Assembly: GCA_016926955.1 (NCBI GenBank)
Contig: JAFGNN010000030.1
Coordinates: 1-64,000 of the forward strand
Direction: 5' to 3'
DNA length: 64,000 bases
Source: Spirochaetales bacterium
Lineage (GTDB): Bacteria; Spirochaetota; Spirochaetia; Treponematales; UBA12059
The notes beneath the pieces were generated by a model, which was given only the letters and a program-made list of their open reading frames with translations, was not told the DNA's origin and ran no database searches. This document shows positions 16,850 through 26,706 of this stretch, in pieces (the stretch's first letter is position 1; each line of letters starts with the position of its first letter). The position numbers and the translations under genes are program-made.

Positions 16850-18132
16850 AACCCCGAACAACGATACTCCCGGCACTCGCCGCGGCGTCACTCATCCTTG
16901 CTTCGTGTTCTTCTGTCTTCACCGCGTCGCTGTCCGGTCGCCTGGTCGACAGGGAAATCCATGAAGCCGATGACGGTCGCGATGCCTCAATCGCCGAGGC
17001 CACGGTTTACCTTTATATGGAAGAAAGCGAACGCGCCGCCGATCTGTCCGCCTGGGATGGTACGGATGCGACGTTGCCCGATGGTCCGGGTAATGGTTTC
17101 AAGTGGTTCGCGTGCACGACTTCAGGCGTCGAGGGCGACTTCCAATTCACCGGCATCATTTGGGAGAACCTCTTTCCCGAATTCGGCAAGACGGCGGATC
17201 GCAAGGAAGTTTTCCTGCTCTTCCACCACCCTCGATACGGATTGGTCCCGAACGCCGTTCCCGTCTACGTACTCTCCGATTCCACCTATCGCGCCGGCAT
17301 AATACGGTTGGAAGACCGCTACAATACACGAGTCCTGAGCGGACGCCTCGTGGACTGGCAGGACGGAAAAGGAATCGACGGCAGGTCCGTCGCGGTTTAC
17401 GTGCCCGAGGAGTGGACATACTCCGAGCCCGCGAGCATCGATCCCGCATCGATCCGCTGGAAGACCATGCCTAGCCATACCTCGACCACCATGGATGGAG
17501 GCTACTGGAGCGTGGAGATTTCTTTCCCGCGGATGCCGGCGGTAGGCGCAGACGGCGGCATCGCGCCGGTTCGCGTGGCATTTCCTGGCGATACGCATCG
17601 GGCGAATCCGGACGCGACAATCCAGACGGAAGGAGCCGTTGTATCCGGAACAGTCGACCTTGACCGTGACGGACGGACCTATGTCTCGGGCGACGACTTC
17701 GATGACGCGGCTCTCGAACTCGAAGTGGCCAAGGAGGATCCAGATGCACCCGCTCCGTACACGACCGGAACCGTGGTCCTGCAACGCTGGCGCTTCTCAA
17801 AGCAGCTCGCCGGGCGCGTAAAGGACGCGAGCGAAGCCGCGTTCGTAAACGGACGGACAGTTTCCATCCTTTTCGTCTACTCCACGACTTCATTCACCGA
17901 TACCACCGCGCCCATCCAAAGCGGCGATATTGCTCTCGACGGCCGTTTCGATTTCGGGACGCTCGCCTGGACACTTGACGACGACATTGACCCCGCCGCG
18001 TCAGAGGCCGACCGAAAGGCCGGCAGACTGCCTGTTTCCTTGACCGTCAACGGCTCTGTCCCCGATTCAGGCGCGCCGAATTTCTTGGACCTGGCGGGTG
18101 GCGATACCTTCCTCGAGCTCGTCGTGCCATGA
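16846..18132 (+). CDS. Lipoprotein of unknown function in the RND operon
   Basis: 428 residues. The signal peptide ends in the lipobox LASC (SLILASCSSVFTASLSGRLV), so it should be lipidated. The rest is beta-rich with repeated segments of the form SGRLVD..G (around residues 30 and 165, and AGRVKDASEAAF near 330), resembling carboxypeptidase-regulatory or prealbumin-like repeats; no catalytic motif is evident. It sits between the pump and outer-membrane channel genes with four-base overlaps on both sides, so it is probably an accessory envelope part of the same machine. The family was not recognised. Confidence 0.75.
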   Translation: MKPRTTILPALAAASLILASCSSVFTASLSGRLVDREIHEADDGRDASIAEATVYLYMEESERAADLSAWDGTDATLPDGPGNGFKWFACTTSGVEGDFQFTGIIWENLFPEFGKTADRKEVFLLFHHPRYGLVPNAVPVYVLSDSTYRAGIIRLEDRYNTRVLSGRLVDWQDGKGIDGRSVAVYVPEEWTYSEPASIDPASIRWKTMPSHTSTTMDGGYWSVEISFPRMPAVGADGGIAPVRVAFPGDTHRANPDATIQTEGAVVSGTVDLDRDGRTYVSGDDFDDAALELEVAKEDPDAPAPYTTGTVVLQRWRFSKQLAGRVKDASEAAFVNGRTVSILFVYSTTSFTDTTAPIQSGDIALDGRFDFGTLAWTLDDDIDPAASEADRKAGRLPVSLTVNGSVPDSGAPNFLDLAGGDTFLELVVP

Positions 18133-19619
18133 ACCGATCATCGATGCTGATTGCCCTGCTTTGTTCCGTGCTCGTCCCCGCCGTCGCCAGAGGCCAAACA
18201 CCGCCTGCGACCCTGGAATCGGAAGCGTTCGCTCGTGCAGCGGCTCTCATCGAAGCGGCGCGCTTCACTGAGCCGTTCTTCCCGGCCACGCTGACGACGC
18301 CCTCCCCAAGCGATGACGCCGCCGCGCCTTGGACCGCGACCGAACTCGCCGCGCGGGCCGATGAGTTCAACCCGTCTCTCGCCGCGGCGCGCGCAGGCCA
18401 TCTGTCGAGCTCAGCCGATCTCGCGCTCGCCCGCTCATCACGTCTTCCGCGCCTCGACGCGAGCGTCTCCGCAACCTTGATCGGTAATCCTGTCGGCCCC
18501 GTCTCCATCGGCGCCGGGTCGCTCGGCGACTACGCGGGCACCCCCTTCCCCGCAGAGGACATCCAAATCTACGACGGGCAGGAAGCATCCTGGTATGTCT
18601 TCAAGCTGACGGGCGAGCAGCCGCTCATCACCTGGGGTAAGATTCCCGCCGCGATCGACATGGCGCGCGCGAGCGTGAACGCCGCCACCCTGCAGTATGA
18701 AAAGACGCGCAGGGAAGCACGTCTTGAGCTCGGCGGTACGCTCGACGCGCTTTCGGTAGTCGCGGAGCTTTCGAAGGTCCTCGATGCCCAGGCGGCAATC
18801 GTCGACCGCCTCGTCTTCATCAGCGAGCTCAGCGCGGAGGCGGGCTTCATCACGAGCGCCGAACTGCTCGAGGCGCGGATAGCGGCGAAGGAATCGGACG
18901 CGGCCCGGGCGGAGCTCGCGAACCGCCGCGAAGGGCTTCTCCAGCGAATCCGCTCGCTCTGCGATCTGCCCGATCTTAACCTGGAGGACATCGTGTTGCC
19001 CGAGCCTGGCGCAGGCGTGCCGCGCTTCGACACGGCCGGCTTGATGGCCATGGCCAGGATAGGCTCGGTGGACCTTGGACTCGTCGCGGCGCTCGAAGAC
19101 GCCCGAAGCGCGGCCCGCGATCTGGCCGCCGCAAAGAAGCCCTGGCTCCCGGATCTCGGGCTTCGCGTCGAGCTATCCTACCAGGGAGCCCGCTTCCCCT
19201 TTCTCGAGACCGACTGGTTCCGCCAAGACGACTGGAACCTCAACATAAGCTTCGGCACGTCTTCGAGGATTTTCGACGGCGGCGAATCCAGGGCCAGGCT
19301 CGCCAAAGCCGACGCCGAGCTGGCCGAAGCGGCCGCGCGGGCGGAAGAAGCCCGTCTCGGCGTTGACGGTTTCATCCGGACGGGAAACCTCGAGCTGGAG
19401 CTTGCGCGGTCCCGACTCGAGTACGATGCCCTCAAGCTTTCGGGCCACCGCGAAACGGTGAGGAATTTAGGCGCGGAGCTGATGGCCGGCGCCGGTCTCG
19501 AAACGAGCTGGCTTCGCTCATTGCTCGACATGCTGAGCACCGTTGGCGAAGGATGGCAACGGCTCGCCGAATATCGATCCGCGCTCTGGAAACTGGAAGC
19601 TTTGCTGCCGAATCCGTAG
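18129..19619 (+). CDS. TolC-family outer membrane efflux channel
   Basis: 496 residues with a signal peptide cleaved near VARGQ. Two long coiled-coil repeats typical of TolC/OEP proteins are visible (FNPSLAAARAGHLSSSADLA; ASVNAATLQYEKTRREARLE; second copy SRARLAKADAELAEAAARAE). It should form the trimeric outer-membrane duct for the RND pump encoded upstream. Last gene of the operon; no clear terminator follows, only the GGGGACAGAGC repeat region and then the cobalamin riboswitch. Confidence 0.85.
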   Translation: MNRSSMLIALLCSVLVPAVARGQTPPATLESEAFARAAALIEAARFTEPFFPATLTTPSPSDDAAAPWTATELAARADEFNPSLAAARAGHLSSSADLALARSSRLPRLDASVSATLIGNPVGPVSIGAGSLGDYAGTPFPAEDIQIYDGQEASWYVFKLTGEQPLITWGKIPAAIDMARASVNAATLQYEKTRREARLELGGTLDALSVVAELSKVLDAQAAIVDRLVFISELSAEAGFITSAELLEARIAAKESDAARAELANRREGLLQRIRSLCDLPDLNLEDIVLPEPGAGVPRFDTAGLMAMARIGSVDLGLVAALEDARSAARDLAAAKKPWLPDLGLRVELSYQGARFPFLETDWFRQDDWNLNISFGTSSRIFDGGESRARLAKADAELAEAAARAEEARLGVDGFIRTGNLELELARSRLEYDALKLSGHRETVRNLGAELMAGAGLETSWLRSLLDMLSTVGEGWQRLAEYRSALWKLEALLPNP

Positions 19620-19810
19620 TCGACCGAGCCGACGCGAGAGTCGGTTCGTGTCCTCATACGCGCACAAACGGGGACATAGCTCTCGACCCGGGAGCCCGAA
19701 AGGCGTCAGAGCACGTGCCTTCTCTAAGCCCCGCGGGGACAGAGCACTTTCCTTCCTTTAGTCCCGCGGGGACAGAGCTCTTGCCTTCCCCGCGTCCCTC
19801 GCGCTATCGT
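19620..19810. repeat. Short repeats carrying the GGGGACAGAGC word
   Basis: A gene-free stretch between the TolC gene and the riboswitch. Two near-identical units (CCCGCGGGGACAGAGC, 19730-19745 and 19763-19778) each hold the exact 11-mer, and a third with one mismatch is at 19670-19680 (GGGGACATAGC). The units also contain the palindrome CCCGCGGG. No ORF is supported here. Confidence 0.8.
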
Positions 19811-19819
19811 GATTGCATA

Positions 19820-20100
19820 TCCTCGGGTGCCCCGACCCGCGCGTTGCGCGGCATGGGGTGAAAAGGGAAAACGGTGAGCGCCGTCAGGCGCCACGACCGG
19901 ATCGTCGGCCTCGCGCCGCGACCGCTCGTGGCCTTCCGCGCGAATCCGTTGCAGCCCCCGCTACTGTGAGCGGCGACAAGCAGGAACGAGACCACTGGAC
20001 CCTTCGCGGTCCGGGAAGGGTTCCTGCGGGATTTCATGGGAATACGCTCGACGCTATCCCGGGAAGTCCGCGCCGCGAGCCAGGAGACCTGCCCGTGGAA
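19820..20100 (+). promoter_or_regulatory. Cobalamin riboswitch
   Basis: Conserved blocks appear in the right order: GGTGAAAAGGGAAAACGGTG (19857-19876), GCAGCCCCCGCTACTGTGAG (19951-19970) and the B12 box with GCGAGCCAGGAGACCTGCC (20075-20093). Length and order fit the AdoCbl aptamer, though helical details were judged by eye. It lies 36 bases ahead of the btuF-like start, so it should repress the vitamin B12 import operon and the radical SAM gene when cobalamin is plentiful. Confidence 0.93.
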
Positions 20101-20135
20101 GCGTTTTCCAACTCTTCGGAGGGAGGAGGAGGACC

Positions 20136-21311
20136 ATGCGCCGTATCCACGCGTTCGTCCTCTCGCTGTTCTTCGTCTCGGGTGCCCTGGCGCCCGCAGT
20201 CTTCGCCATCGGCTCCCGCGAATCCGCGAGCGCCGCCTACCCGGCCCCGCTCCGCTCGCTCGAGCTCCGCTACACCTCGGGCTTCTCGGTGGACTACTTC
20301 GACGGCTTCAAGGTCGTCACGGTCCGAGCCCCCTGGCCCGGCGCGACCGAGAGCTTCCGCTACGTGCTCCATACCCGTGGCACGCCTCGCCCGTCCGATC
20401 CGCGCCTTTCCGGCGCCAGCTTCATCGAGACGCCGGTCCGCTCGGTCGCCACATTCTCCACAAGCTATCTGCCTGCCATCATCGCGATCGGGAAGGCCGA
20501 AACCGTGGTCGGCGTCGACAGCGCGGCTTTCGTCTACTCCCCGGAAATCCGCGCCCGCGTGGATTCGGGCAAAGCGGTCGAGGTCACCCGCAACTGGATG
20601 CCCGATGTCGAACGGCTCATCGCGCTCAAACCCGACGCCGTGTTCACCTACGGCATGGGCAACGAGTGGGACACGCATCCGAAACTGCTTGAAGCCGGCC
20701 TGCCCGTCATCCTCAACGGCGAGTGGAACGAAACCGACCCGCTCGGGCGCGCGGAATGGGTCAAGTTCATCGCGGCTTTCTACGACGAGGAAGCAAAGGC
20801 AACAGCGCTCTTCGACCGCATCGCCGCCGATTATCTCGACGTCAAGACTCGTGTCGCCGCCGCCAGGACTCCACGACCCGCGGTTCTCGTCAACGGGCCT
20901 TTCCAGGGAACCTGGACGGTCTCGGGGGGACAGAGCTTCATGGCTCGCCTCGTCGCCGACGCGGGCGGCGCCTACCTGTGGTCCGACGATCCCGGCACGG
21001 GAGGGCTCACCCTCTCCGTCGAAGCAGTTTTCGAACGCGCGCGCAAGGCAAACGTTTGGCTCAACCCTGCGCTCATGCCGACCACAATCCGCGAGGTGGT
21101 CGCGCTCGATCCGCGCTTCGCCGAGCTGCCCGTCGTCGATTCCGGCGCAGTCTGGAACAACAACCGCAAGATCAACGAGTCTGGCGGAAACGACTATTTT
21201 GAAAACGCCGTGCTCCGACCCGACCTCGTCCTTGTCGACCTGGCGAAGATCTTGCATCCGGAGCTCTTCGCCGACCGCGATTTCACCTGGTACCGGAAGA
21301 TGACGGAATGA
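20136..21311 (+). CDS. btuF: ABC transporter substrate-binding protein, cobalamin/BtuF-like
   Basis: 391 residues, exported (signal peptide to about AVFA, followed by GSRES). A class III periplasmic binding protein of the iron/B12 type: two lobes around TSYLPAIIAIGKAETVVGVD and ERLIALKPDAVFTYG, a linker helix, then the C-terminal lobe with TWTVSGGQSFMARLVADAGG. The cobalamin riboswitch immediately upstream makes B12 or a corrinoid the probable ligand. The C-terminal lobe is longer than in E. coli BtuF, as in many large Fe/B12 binding proteins. Followed by the permease gene with a four-base overlap. Confidence 0.87.
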   Translation: MRRIHAFVLSLFFVSGALAPAVFAIGSRESASAAYPAPLRSLELRYTSGFSVDYFDGFKVVTVRAPWPGATESFRYVLHTRGTPRPSDPRLSGASFIETPVRSVATFSTSYLPAIIAIGKAETVVGVDSAAFVYSPEIRARVDSGKAVEVTRNWMPDVERLIALKPDAVFTYGMGNEWDTHPKLLEAGLPVILNGEWNETDPLGRAEWVKFIAAFYDEEAKATALFDRIAADYLDVKTRVAAARTPRPAVLVNGPFQGTWTVSGGQSFMARLVADAGGAYLWSDDPGTGGLTLSVEAVFERARKANVWLNPALMPTTIREVVALDPRFAELPVVDSGAVWNNNRKINESGGNDYFENAVLRPDLVLVDLAKILHPELFADRDFTWYRKMTE

Positions 21312-22384
21312 GCGATTCGCCCGTTCCTCACTCCGAGCTTCGGGCGGGAACGGCGCGACGCCGAGCGGGTTTCATCCTGCTCGGCGTCGCGGGCGCGCTG
21401 CTCCTCGGTGCGGACCTGGCCTTCGGCTCGGTCCGGATACCTTTCATGGAGGCCAGCAAGGCCCTTTTCGGACGCGCCTCGGACTCTGCCTGGAACGATA
21501 TAGTCCGAATCTTCCGCCTCCCGAAGGCACTGACCGCGGCTTCAGCCGGCGCGGCGCTCGCGCTGGCTGGACTCATACTCCAGACGATCTTCCGCAACCC
21601 GCTCGCCGGCCCCGATTCGCTCGGCATCGGCGCGGGCGCAAGCGTCGGCGTCGGGATCGTTGTCCTCCTTGCCGGGGGCAGTTCAGGCGCCGCTTTGCTC
21701 TCGGGCTTGGGACTCGCCGGTTGGGCCGGGTTGGCGGCCGCTGCGGCGCTCGGATCCTTCGCAGTTCTTCTGCTCATCCTGGCGGCCGCTCGCCGCGTGG
21801 AAAACGGCGTGACGCTCCTCATCGTAGGGCTCCTCGTCGGCTACCTGGCGGGAGCCTTGGTCAGTCTGATGGTATGGTTCGGATCTCCACAAAAGACCCA
21901 GGTCTTCCTTGGATGGACCTATGGTTCATTCTCCGGCGTCACGCTCGAACGCCTGCCGATCCTGCTCGGGGCCCTGGGAATGGGCGCGGCGCTCACGGGA
22001 CGGAGCGCGAAGCCGCTCGACGCGCTCCTTCTGGGAGAACGCTACGCGGAAAGCGTCGGCATCCGGGTGAAGCCCGCGCGCGCGCGCGTCCTCGTCGCGG
22101 CCAGCATCCTTGCCGGTACGGTTACCGCCTTCTGCGGCCCCATCGCCTTTCTCGGCATCGCCGCTCCTCAAGCCGCCCGCAGGATATTCCGCTCGAGCGC
22201 CCATCGAGTGCTCATGCCCGCGTCCGCTTTGATCGGCGCCGTCTTCGCCTTGACCGCCGACGTTGTCGCTCAATCGCCAGGGGGCGGTTCGGTTCTGCCG
22301 GTAAACCCCATATTGGCCTTGATCGGCGCTCCGATAGTCCTTTCGGTCTTCCTCCGCGGAGCAAGCGGTAAGGATCCCGCATGA
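21308..22384 (+). CDS. btuC: FecCD/BtuC-family ABC permease
   Basis: 358 residues with about ten hydrophobic segments. The family motif LILQTIFRNPLAGPDSLGIG is followed by GASVGVGIVV, and the coupling region GRSAKPLDALLLGERYAESV plus FCGPIAFLGIAAPQAARRIF are classical. Forms the membrane channel for the btuF-like protein, driven by the ATPase encoded next. Overlaps both neighbours by ATGA. The riboswitch context makes cobalamin the likely cargo. Confidence 0.9.
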   Translation: MSDSPVPHSELRAGTARRRAGFILLGVAGALLLGADLAFGSVRIPFMEASKALFGRASDSAWNDIVRIFRLPKALTAASAGAALALAGLILQTIFRNPLAGPDSLGIGAGASVGVGIVVLLAGGSSGAALLSGLGLAGWAGLAAAAALGSFAVLLLILAAARRVENGVTLLIVGLLVGYLAGALVSLMVWFGSPQKTQVFLGWTYGSFSGVTLERLPILLGALGMGAALTGRSAKPLDALLLGERYAESVGIRVKPARARVLVAASILAGTVTAFCGPIAFLGIAAPQAARRIFRSSAHRVLMPASALIGAVFALTADVVAQSPGGGSVLPVNPILALIGAPIVLSVFLRGASGKDPA

Positions 22385-23460
22385 AATCAAGCGAAGCTCT
22401 GTCCCCGCCCGCCGCCACGGCAGTCCTCGAAGCGTGCGGCCTTTCCGCTGGCTGGAGGCAAGGCAAATCCGCGACGCGGCTCCTTCGAAACATCACCCTC
22501 ACCCTCCCGCCCGGTCGCTTCGTCGCGCTCGTAGGACCGAACGGCGCCGGGAAATCGACCTTGCTCCGGACCCTGGTCGGTATGCAATCGCCCCTCGCGG
22601 GCACGGTCCGACTGCGCGGCTTGCCCATCAAGTCCTTGACGGTCGAAGATCGGGCGAGACTGGCCGCCTGCGTGTTTACCGACCGCTTCGACTCGGGATG
22701 GTTCACCGTTTCCGACATCGTTTCGTTCGGGCGCTACCCCTATACGGACGCCCGCAACCGGCTGACGGAGAGCGACCGCGAAATAGTCAGCGAAGCGATC
22801 CGCGAAACAGGGCTATCGGGTTTCGAGTCGCGGCGTTTCGCGGAACTTTCAGATGGCGAAAAACAGAAGGCGCTGACCGCGCGAGCGGTCGCCCAGGACG
22901 CTCCGCTTCTCGTCCTCGACGAGCCGACGGCCTTCCTCGACGCGCCCGCCCGCATCGAAGTCTTCCATCTCGCCGCCCGTCTCGCCAGGACCCGCGGGAA
23001 AGCGGTTATCGTTTCCACCCACGACGTGGATCTGGCCCTTCGACACGCGGAAGAGCTTTGGATCCTTGACCGCGAGCATCGGTTCTCCTCGGGCGCGCCT
23101 GAAACCATGGCGCTGTCCGGCGCACTGGGTCGAGCGTTCGACGGGCCAGTGGTACGTTTCGATCCCGCGAGCGGCGCCTTCCGAGCCCTTTCCGAATCGG
23201 TTCCATTCGCTGTCGGTATTTCGGGAGACGACCCCGTCGCCCTCGGCTGGACCTTCCGACTGGCGGAACGGCTCGGCTGCGTCATCGAACCCGAAGACGG
23301 GCACTACGACGCGTCCATAAAAGTCTCTCGAACCGGACATGCGATATCCTGGGAGCTCGAGGCGGCCGGGAAAGTAACCCGCGCGGCAAGTTTTGAAACG
23401 CTCGCCGAACTTCTGGGTCGCCTTATCGATTCCGCCCGGAAACGGCCGGACCCCACGTGA
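22381..23460 (+). CDS. btuD: ABC transporter ATPase, BtuD-like, with C-terminal extension
   Basis: 359 residues. Walker A GPNGAGKST, signature ELSDGEKQK (Asp-Gly in place of the usual Gly-Gly), Walker B LLVLDEPTAFLD, and switch histidine in VSTHDVDLAL. The nucleotide-binding domain ends near residue 240. The remaining roughly 110 residues (after RAFDGPVVRFDPASG) form an extension not found in E. coli BtuD and possibly regulatory. It overlaps the permease upstream and the radical SAM gene downstream. Confidence 0.88.
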   Translation: MKSSEALSPPAATAVLEACGLSAGWRQGKSATRLLRNITLTLPPGRFVALVGPNGAGKSTLLRTLVGMQSPLAGTVRLRGLPIKSLTVEDRARLAACVFTDRFDSGWFTVSDIVSFGRYPYTDARNRLTESDREIVSEAIRETGLSGFESRRFAELSDGEKQKALTARAVAQDAPLLVLDEPTAFLDAPARIEVFHLAARLARTRGKAVIVSTHDVDLALRHAEELWILDREHRFSSGAPETMALSGALGRAFDGPVVRFDPASGAFRALSESVPFAVGISGDDPVALGWTFRLAERLGCVIEPEDGHYDASIKVSRTGHAISWELEAAGKVTRAASFETLAELLGRLIDSARKRPDPT

Positions 23461-24455
23461 AGCTGCTTGGCATCGATTGGCTTTTGACCTATTCATGCGA
23501 CAGGACCTGCCCGCATTGCTTTTTCGACACGAAGGACGGAGGGCCCGTCCTCCCTGCCGCCCTCGTGGACCGGGCGCTCGGGGACAGAGCCCTTGCCGCG
23601 GGGATGTTCTTCCAGCACGTCTCCGGCGGGGAACCCTCCTTGCACACCCGCGAGCTGGTGGAACTCGTACAGGCGCTTCGGCGATGCGATGCGGGAGAGA
23701 TCGGCATTTCCACCAATGGTCGATGGGCGGTAGATGACCGGGAAGCCCGACAATGGGTAGCCGTCATGGCCGACGCGGGCGTCACGGGAATATCAGTCAG
23801 TCTCGACGGACTTCATGGTGCCCCTGATTCCGAGGCGCGCAGGCGGGCTGAGCGCGCCTCGCGCGCGGTGCGGATCGCGGGGCTCGGGCGGCACTCCTGG
23901 CTCATGGCCTGTCGCACACCCGGTGCCGAGTCCGGAGCGCGGCCGATGGAGCGTCCGAAACGGGAACAGGAACTCGTGGCGCTTCCGCTCGCAAACGTGT
24001 CTATCCGGCCGATTGGGCGAGGTTCCCTATTCCTGCGCGGTTTTGCGTCGCCGGGCATACCCTCGGCGCCATGCACCCGACTGTCAGAATGCCTCGGCGA
24101 GCGCACGCCCTTCGAACCAGCCATGGTTTGGATCGACCCATACGGCAACGTGTCGATCTGCTATGGACTCGTGATCGGTAAGCTCGGGGAGTCGTCTCTC
24201 GGCGAGATAGTGAGCGCGTACCGTCCGGACATGAATCCCGTGCTTGCGGCGCTATCCTCTGGCGGTCCCGCCCGCTTGCTCGAATTGGCCGAAAGCCTCG
24301 GGCTCGGTTCCGCCGTCGAGGCAAAGGCCGGATTCGTGGACGAGTGCGATCTGTGCTGGAGGGTTCGGAAAGCGCTTAGGCCGGTCTTTCCGGCAGTTCT
24401 CGGCCCCGCCGAATGCTACCCGGAGGAACGGGTGCAAGCCGGGACCGTACCATAG
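23457..24455 (+). CDS. Radical SAM protein in the B12 operon
   Basis: 332 residues from a GTG start overlapping the ATPase stop (GTGA). The iron-sulfur cluster motif CX3CX2C is seen as CDRTCPHC at residues 14-21; the SAM-binding GGE is in HVSGGEPSLH. Further cysteines in the C-terminal third (APCTRLSEC, SICYG, DECDLCW) suggest an auxiliary cluster, roughly SPASM-like but not canonical. It lacks a B12-binding domain. Position under the cobalamin riboswitch ties it to corrinoid metabolism or to a job needed when B12 is scarce. The reaction is unknown. Confidence 0.8.
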   Translation: MKLLGIDWLLTYSCDRTCPHCFFDTKDGGPVLPAALVDRALGDRALAAGMFFQHVSGGEPSLHTRELVELVQALRRCDAGEIGISTNGRWAVDDREARQWVAVMADAGVTGISVSLDGLHGAPDSEARRRAERASRAVRIAGLGRHSWLMACRTPGAESGARPMERPKREQELVALPLANVSIRPIGRGSLFLRGFASPGIPSAPCTRLSECLGERTPFEPAMVWIDPYGNVSICYGLVIGKLGESSLGEIVSAYRPDMNPVLAALSSGGPARLLELAESLGLGSAVEAKAGFVDECDLCWRVRKALRPVFPAVLGPAECYPEERVQAGTVP

Positions 24456-24502
24456 AATTCGGATACGATCCCGAACGCACCCCATCCCTCCGTGGCGGAC
24501 GG

Positions 24503-24997
24503 CTAGGCGAACTTATAGCCGAAGCGTCGGAGCATGCCCTTGCGTTCAGTCTTGTCGGCATCGCTTTCGACGCCCTTCGGCGACGACCCGTCAATGATGC
24601 CGAGGATGCCCGCACCATCCTCGCTCCGCGCTACGATGACCTCGACTGGATTCGCCGTCGCGCAGAACACATGGCAGACTTCCTGGCAGGATTTCACGCG
24701 ATCCAGCACGTTGATGGGAAAAACCCCGACTCCAAGCACGATGTAGAAAGTGTGCCCCGCGCCGGTCGCCTTGGCGCAGCCGACAGCGTCCGCGATTAAT
24801 GCCTGGTCCGTCCCTTCCGTGCGCACCAGGCAGGGCCCCGACGCTTCATTGAACGCGAGACCATATTTCGTGCCGGGCAGTGACGATGCCATTATTTCCG
24901 CGAGATCCTCGACAGTCTTGATGAAATGCGCTTGCCCGATTATTACGTTGCAGTCCTTGGTCCATTGTAGCCGGATGTTCTCGATCTTCATGCCCAT
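24503..24997 (-). CDS. Adenosine-specific kinase family protein (PF04008)
   Basis: About 164 residues. The full length matches the small adenosine-specific kinase/DUF355 family: GQAHFIKTVEDLAEIM near the N-terminus, KYGLAFNEASGPCLVRTEG, then ATGAGHTFYIVLGVGVFPIN and a C-terminal VEVIVARSEDGAGILGIIDG. The family's name comes from an archaeal structural study; its cellular role is not well established. Start 24997 gives a good spacing to GGAGG; an upstream ATG at 25012 overlaps that site. It lies downstream of glpK on the same strand. Confidence 0.85.
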   Translation of the reverse strand: MGMKIENIRLQWTKDCNVIIGQAHFIKTVEDLAEIMASSLPGTKYGLAFNEASGPCLVRTEGTDQALIADAVGCAKATGAGHTFYIVLGVGVFPINVLDRVKSCQEVCHVFCATANPVEVIVARSEDGAGILGIIDGSSPKGVESDADKTERKGMLRRFGYKFA

Positions 24998-25053
24998 CTC
25001 CGTTTCCTCCATTCGATCGCGTGCGTCTCTTTATGCTTCCGCCTTCAAGCCGC

Positions 25054-26544
25054 TTACTTGTAGAATCGCGCGGTTTCAACCGCGGCGCGCCAGCGTTCCA
25101 GCAAGCGTTCCCGCGTCGATGCCGCCATTTCAGGAATGAACTCGCGTTTTTTTCGCCAGTTGCGCTCGACGTCATCGAGCCCCGACCAGAATCCGACGGC
25201 CAGCCCGGCCAGGTAGGCCGCTCCAAGCGCCGTCGTCTCGTTGACCTCCGGCAGTATGACCGGCCGATCGATGATGTCCGCCTGGAATTGCATGAGGAAG
25301 CTGTTCGCGCTCGCGCCGCCATCGGCCTTGATGTACGGCAGGGGCCGGCCGAAATCCTTTTCCATGGCATCGAGCAGATCTCGCGACTGGTAGGCGATCG
25401 ATTCCAGCGCGGCGCGCACGATGTGCGCCTTGGTGGCGCCGCGAGTCAAACCGACCAAGGTTCCGCGAGCGCCCGAATCCCAGTACGGGGCGCCCATGCC
25501 GACGAAGGCCGGGACAAGGTAGACTTCGCCGTTGTCGGGGACGGACCTGGCCAAAACTTCCGTTTCCGCCGCTTCCTTCACGAGTCCGAGTTCGTCGCGC
25601 AGCCATTGAACCACCGCGCCCGCGATGAAGACGGAACCTTCCAGCGCATAGGTCGGACCCGTTCCGAGATCCCACGCGATGGTCGTCAGGAGCTGGTTGC
25701 TCGATGGCACCGGGACAGCCCCCGTGTTCATCAGGGTGAAGCAGCCTGTTCCATACGTGTTCTTCGCGGCACCCGGCTCGTAGCAGGCTTGCCCGAAGAG
25801 CGCCGCCTGCTGGTCGCCCGCCACACCCGATACGGGGATCCCGACACCGAACAGCTCCGGCCTGGTCGTACCGATCAAGGCCGAACTCGGCACCACCTCA
25901 GGGAGTATCGTTTCGGGAATCTTGAAGAGCCGGAGCATTTCGGGATCCCAGCGCAGCTCATTTATATTGAAGAGAAGTGTCCGAGAAGCGTTCGTGACGT
26001 CGGTCGCGTGCCGCCCGCACAGCTTCCAGAGCAACCAGGAATCGATGGTGCCGAAGGCGAGATCGCCCCGCTCGGCCCGATCTCGCAGCCCTGGGACCTC
26101 GTTGAACAACCACACCAGCTTGGTGGCGGAAAAGTATGGGTCGAGGACGAGGCCGGTCCGCGCGCGCACCTCTTCGGATACACCAAGCGCCTTCAATTCG
26201 CGGCAGATATCAGCCGAACGCCGGCACTGCCACACGATTGCGTTATAAACCGGCTCGCCCGTCTTCCTGTCCCATACCACGGTAGTCTCGCGCTGGTTCG
26301 TGATTCCGATTGCCGCGACCTGGTCGCTCCTGATCTGCGCGTCTTCGAGCGCTCCGAGCGCCGCCTCGAGCTGCGTCGACCATATCTCCATGGGGTCGTG
26401 CTCGACCCAACCGGGCCTCGGATAGATTTGCCTGAACGGTAGTTGCCGCATCCCGATGGCCGCGCCGTTCCTGTTGAATACGATGGCCCGGCTGGTCGTC
26501 GTTCCCTGGTCGAGTGCGAGTATGTATCGTTCGGCTCCCGGCAT
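25054..26544 (-). CDS. glpK: Glycerol kinase GlpK
   Basis: Phosphorylates glycerol to sn-glycerol 3-phosphate with ATP. 496 residues, standard for the FGGY family. The N-terminal phosphate loop is [16 protein letters not shown]; substrate residues lie in [12 protein letters not shown] and the signature [13 protein letters not shown]. The C-terminal domain has [20 protein letters not shown] and [19 protein letters not shown]. Start 26544 follows GGAG at a normal distance and begins at the conserved strand; the upstream open frame is not conserved. It diverges from the symporter gene. Confidence 0.95.
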   Translation of the reverse strand: MPGAERYILALDQGTTTSRAIVFNRNGAAIGMRQLPFRQIYPRPGWVEHDPMEIWSTQLEAALGALEDAQIRSDQVAAIGITNQRETTVVWDRKTGEPVYNAIVWQCRRSADICRELKALGVSEEVRARTGLVLDPYFSATKLVWLFNEVPGLRDRAERGDLAFGTIDSWLLWKLCGRHATDVTNASRTLLFNINELRWDPEMLRLFKIPETILPEVVPSSALIGTTRPELFGVGIPVSGVAGDQQAALFGQACYEPGAAKNTYGTGCFTLMNTGAVPVPSSNQLLTTIAWDLGTGPTYALEGSVFIAGAVVQWLRDELGLVKEAAETEVLARSVPDNGEVYLVPAFVGMGAPYWDSGARGTLVGLTRGATKAHIVRAALESIAYQSRDLLDAMEKDFGRPLPYIKADGGASANSFLMQFQADIIDRPVILPEVNETTALGAAYLAGLAVGFWSGLDDVERNWRKKREFIPEMAASTRERLLERWRAAVETARFYK

Positions 26545-26706
26545 TGCTAACTCCGCGCGGTCTATGGAATGCCGACATTCTAGACCGCATTCCCCTCGTC
26601 GTCGAGAACGAGCTCGGATCATCGCGCAATCGACGGATGGCGAAAGCGGGTGTAGCATGATCCAAATCGTCGGCGTCCTGCCGGCATTCCGCTCAAGGAG
26701 GCAACC

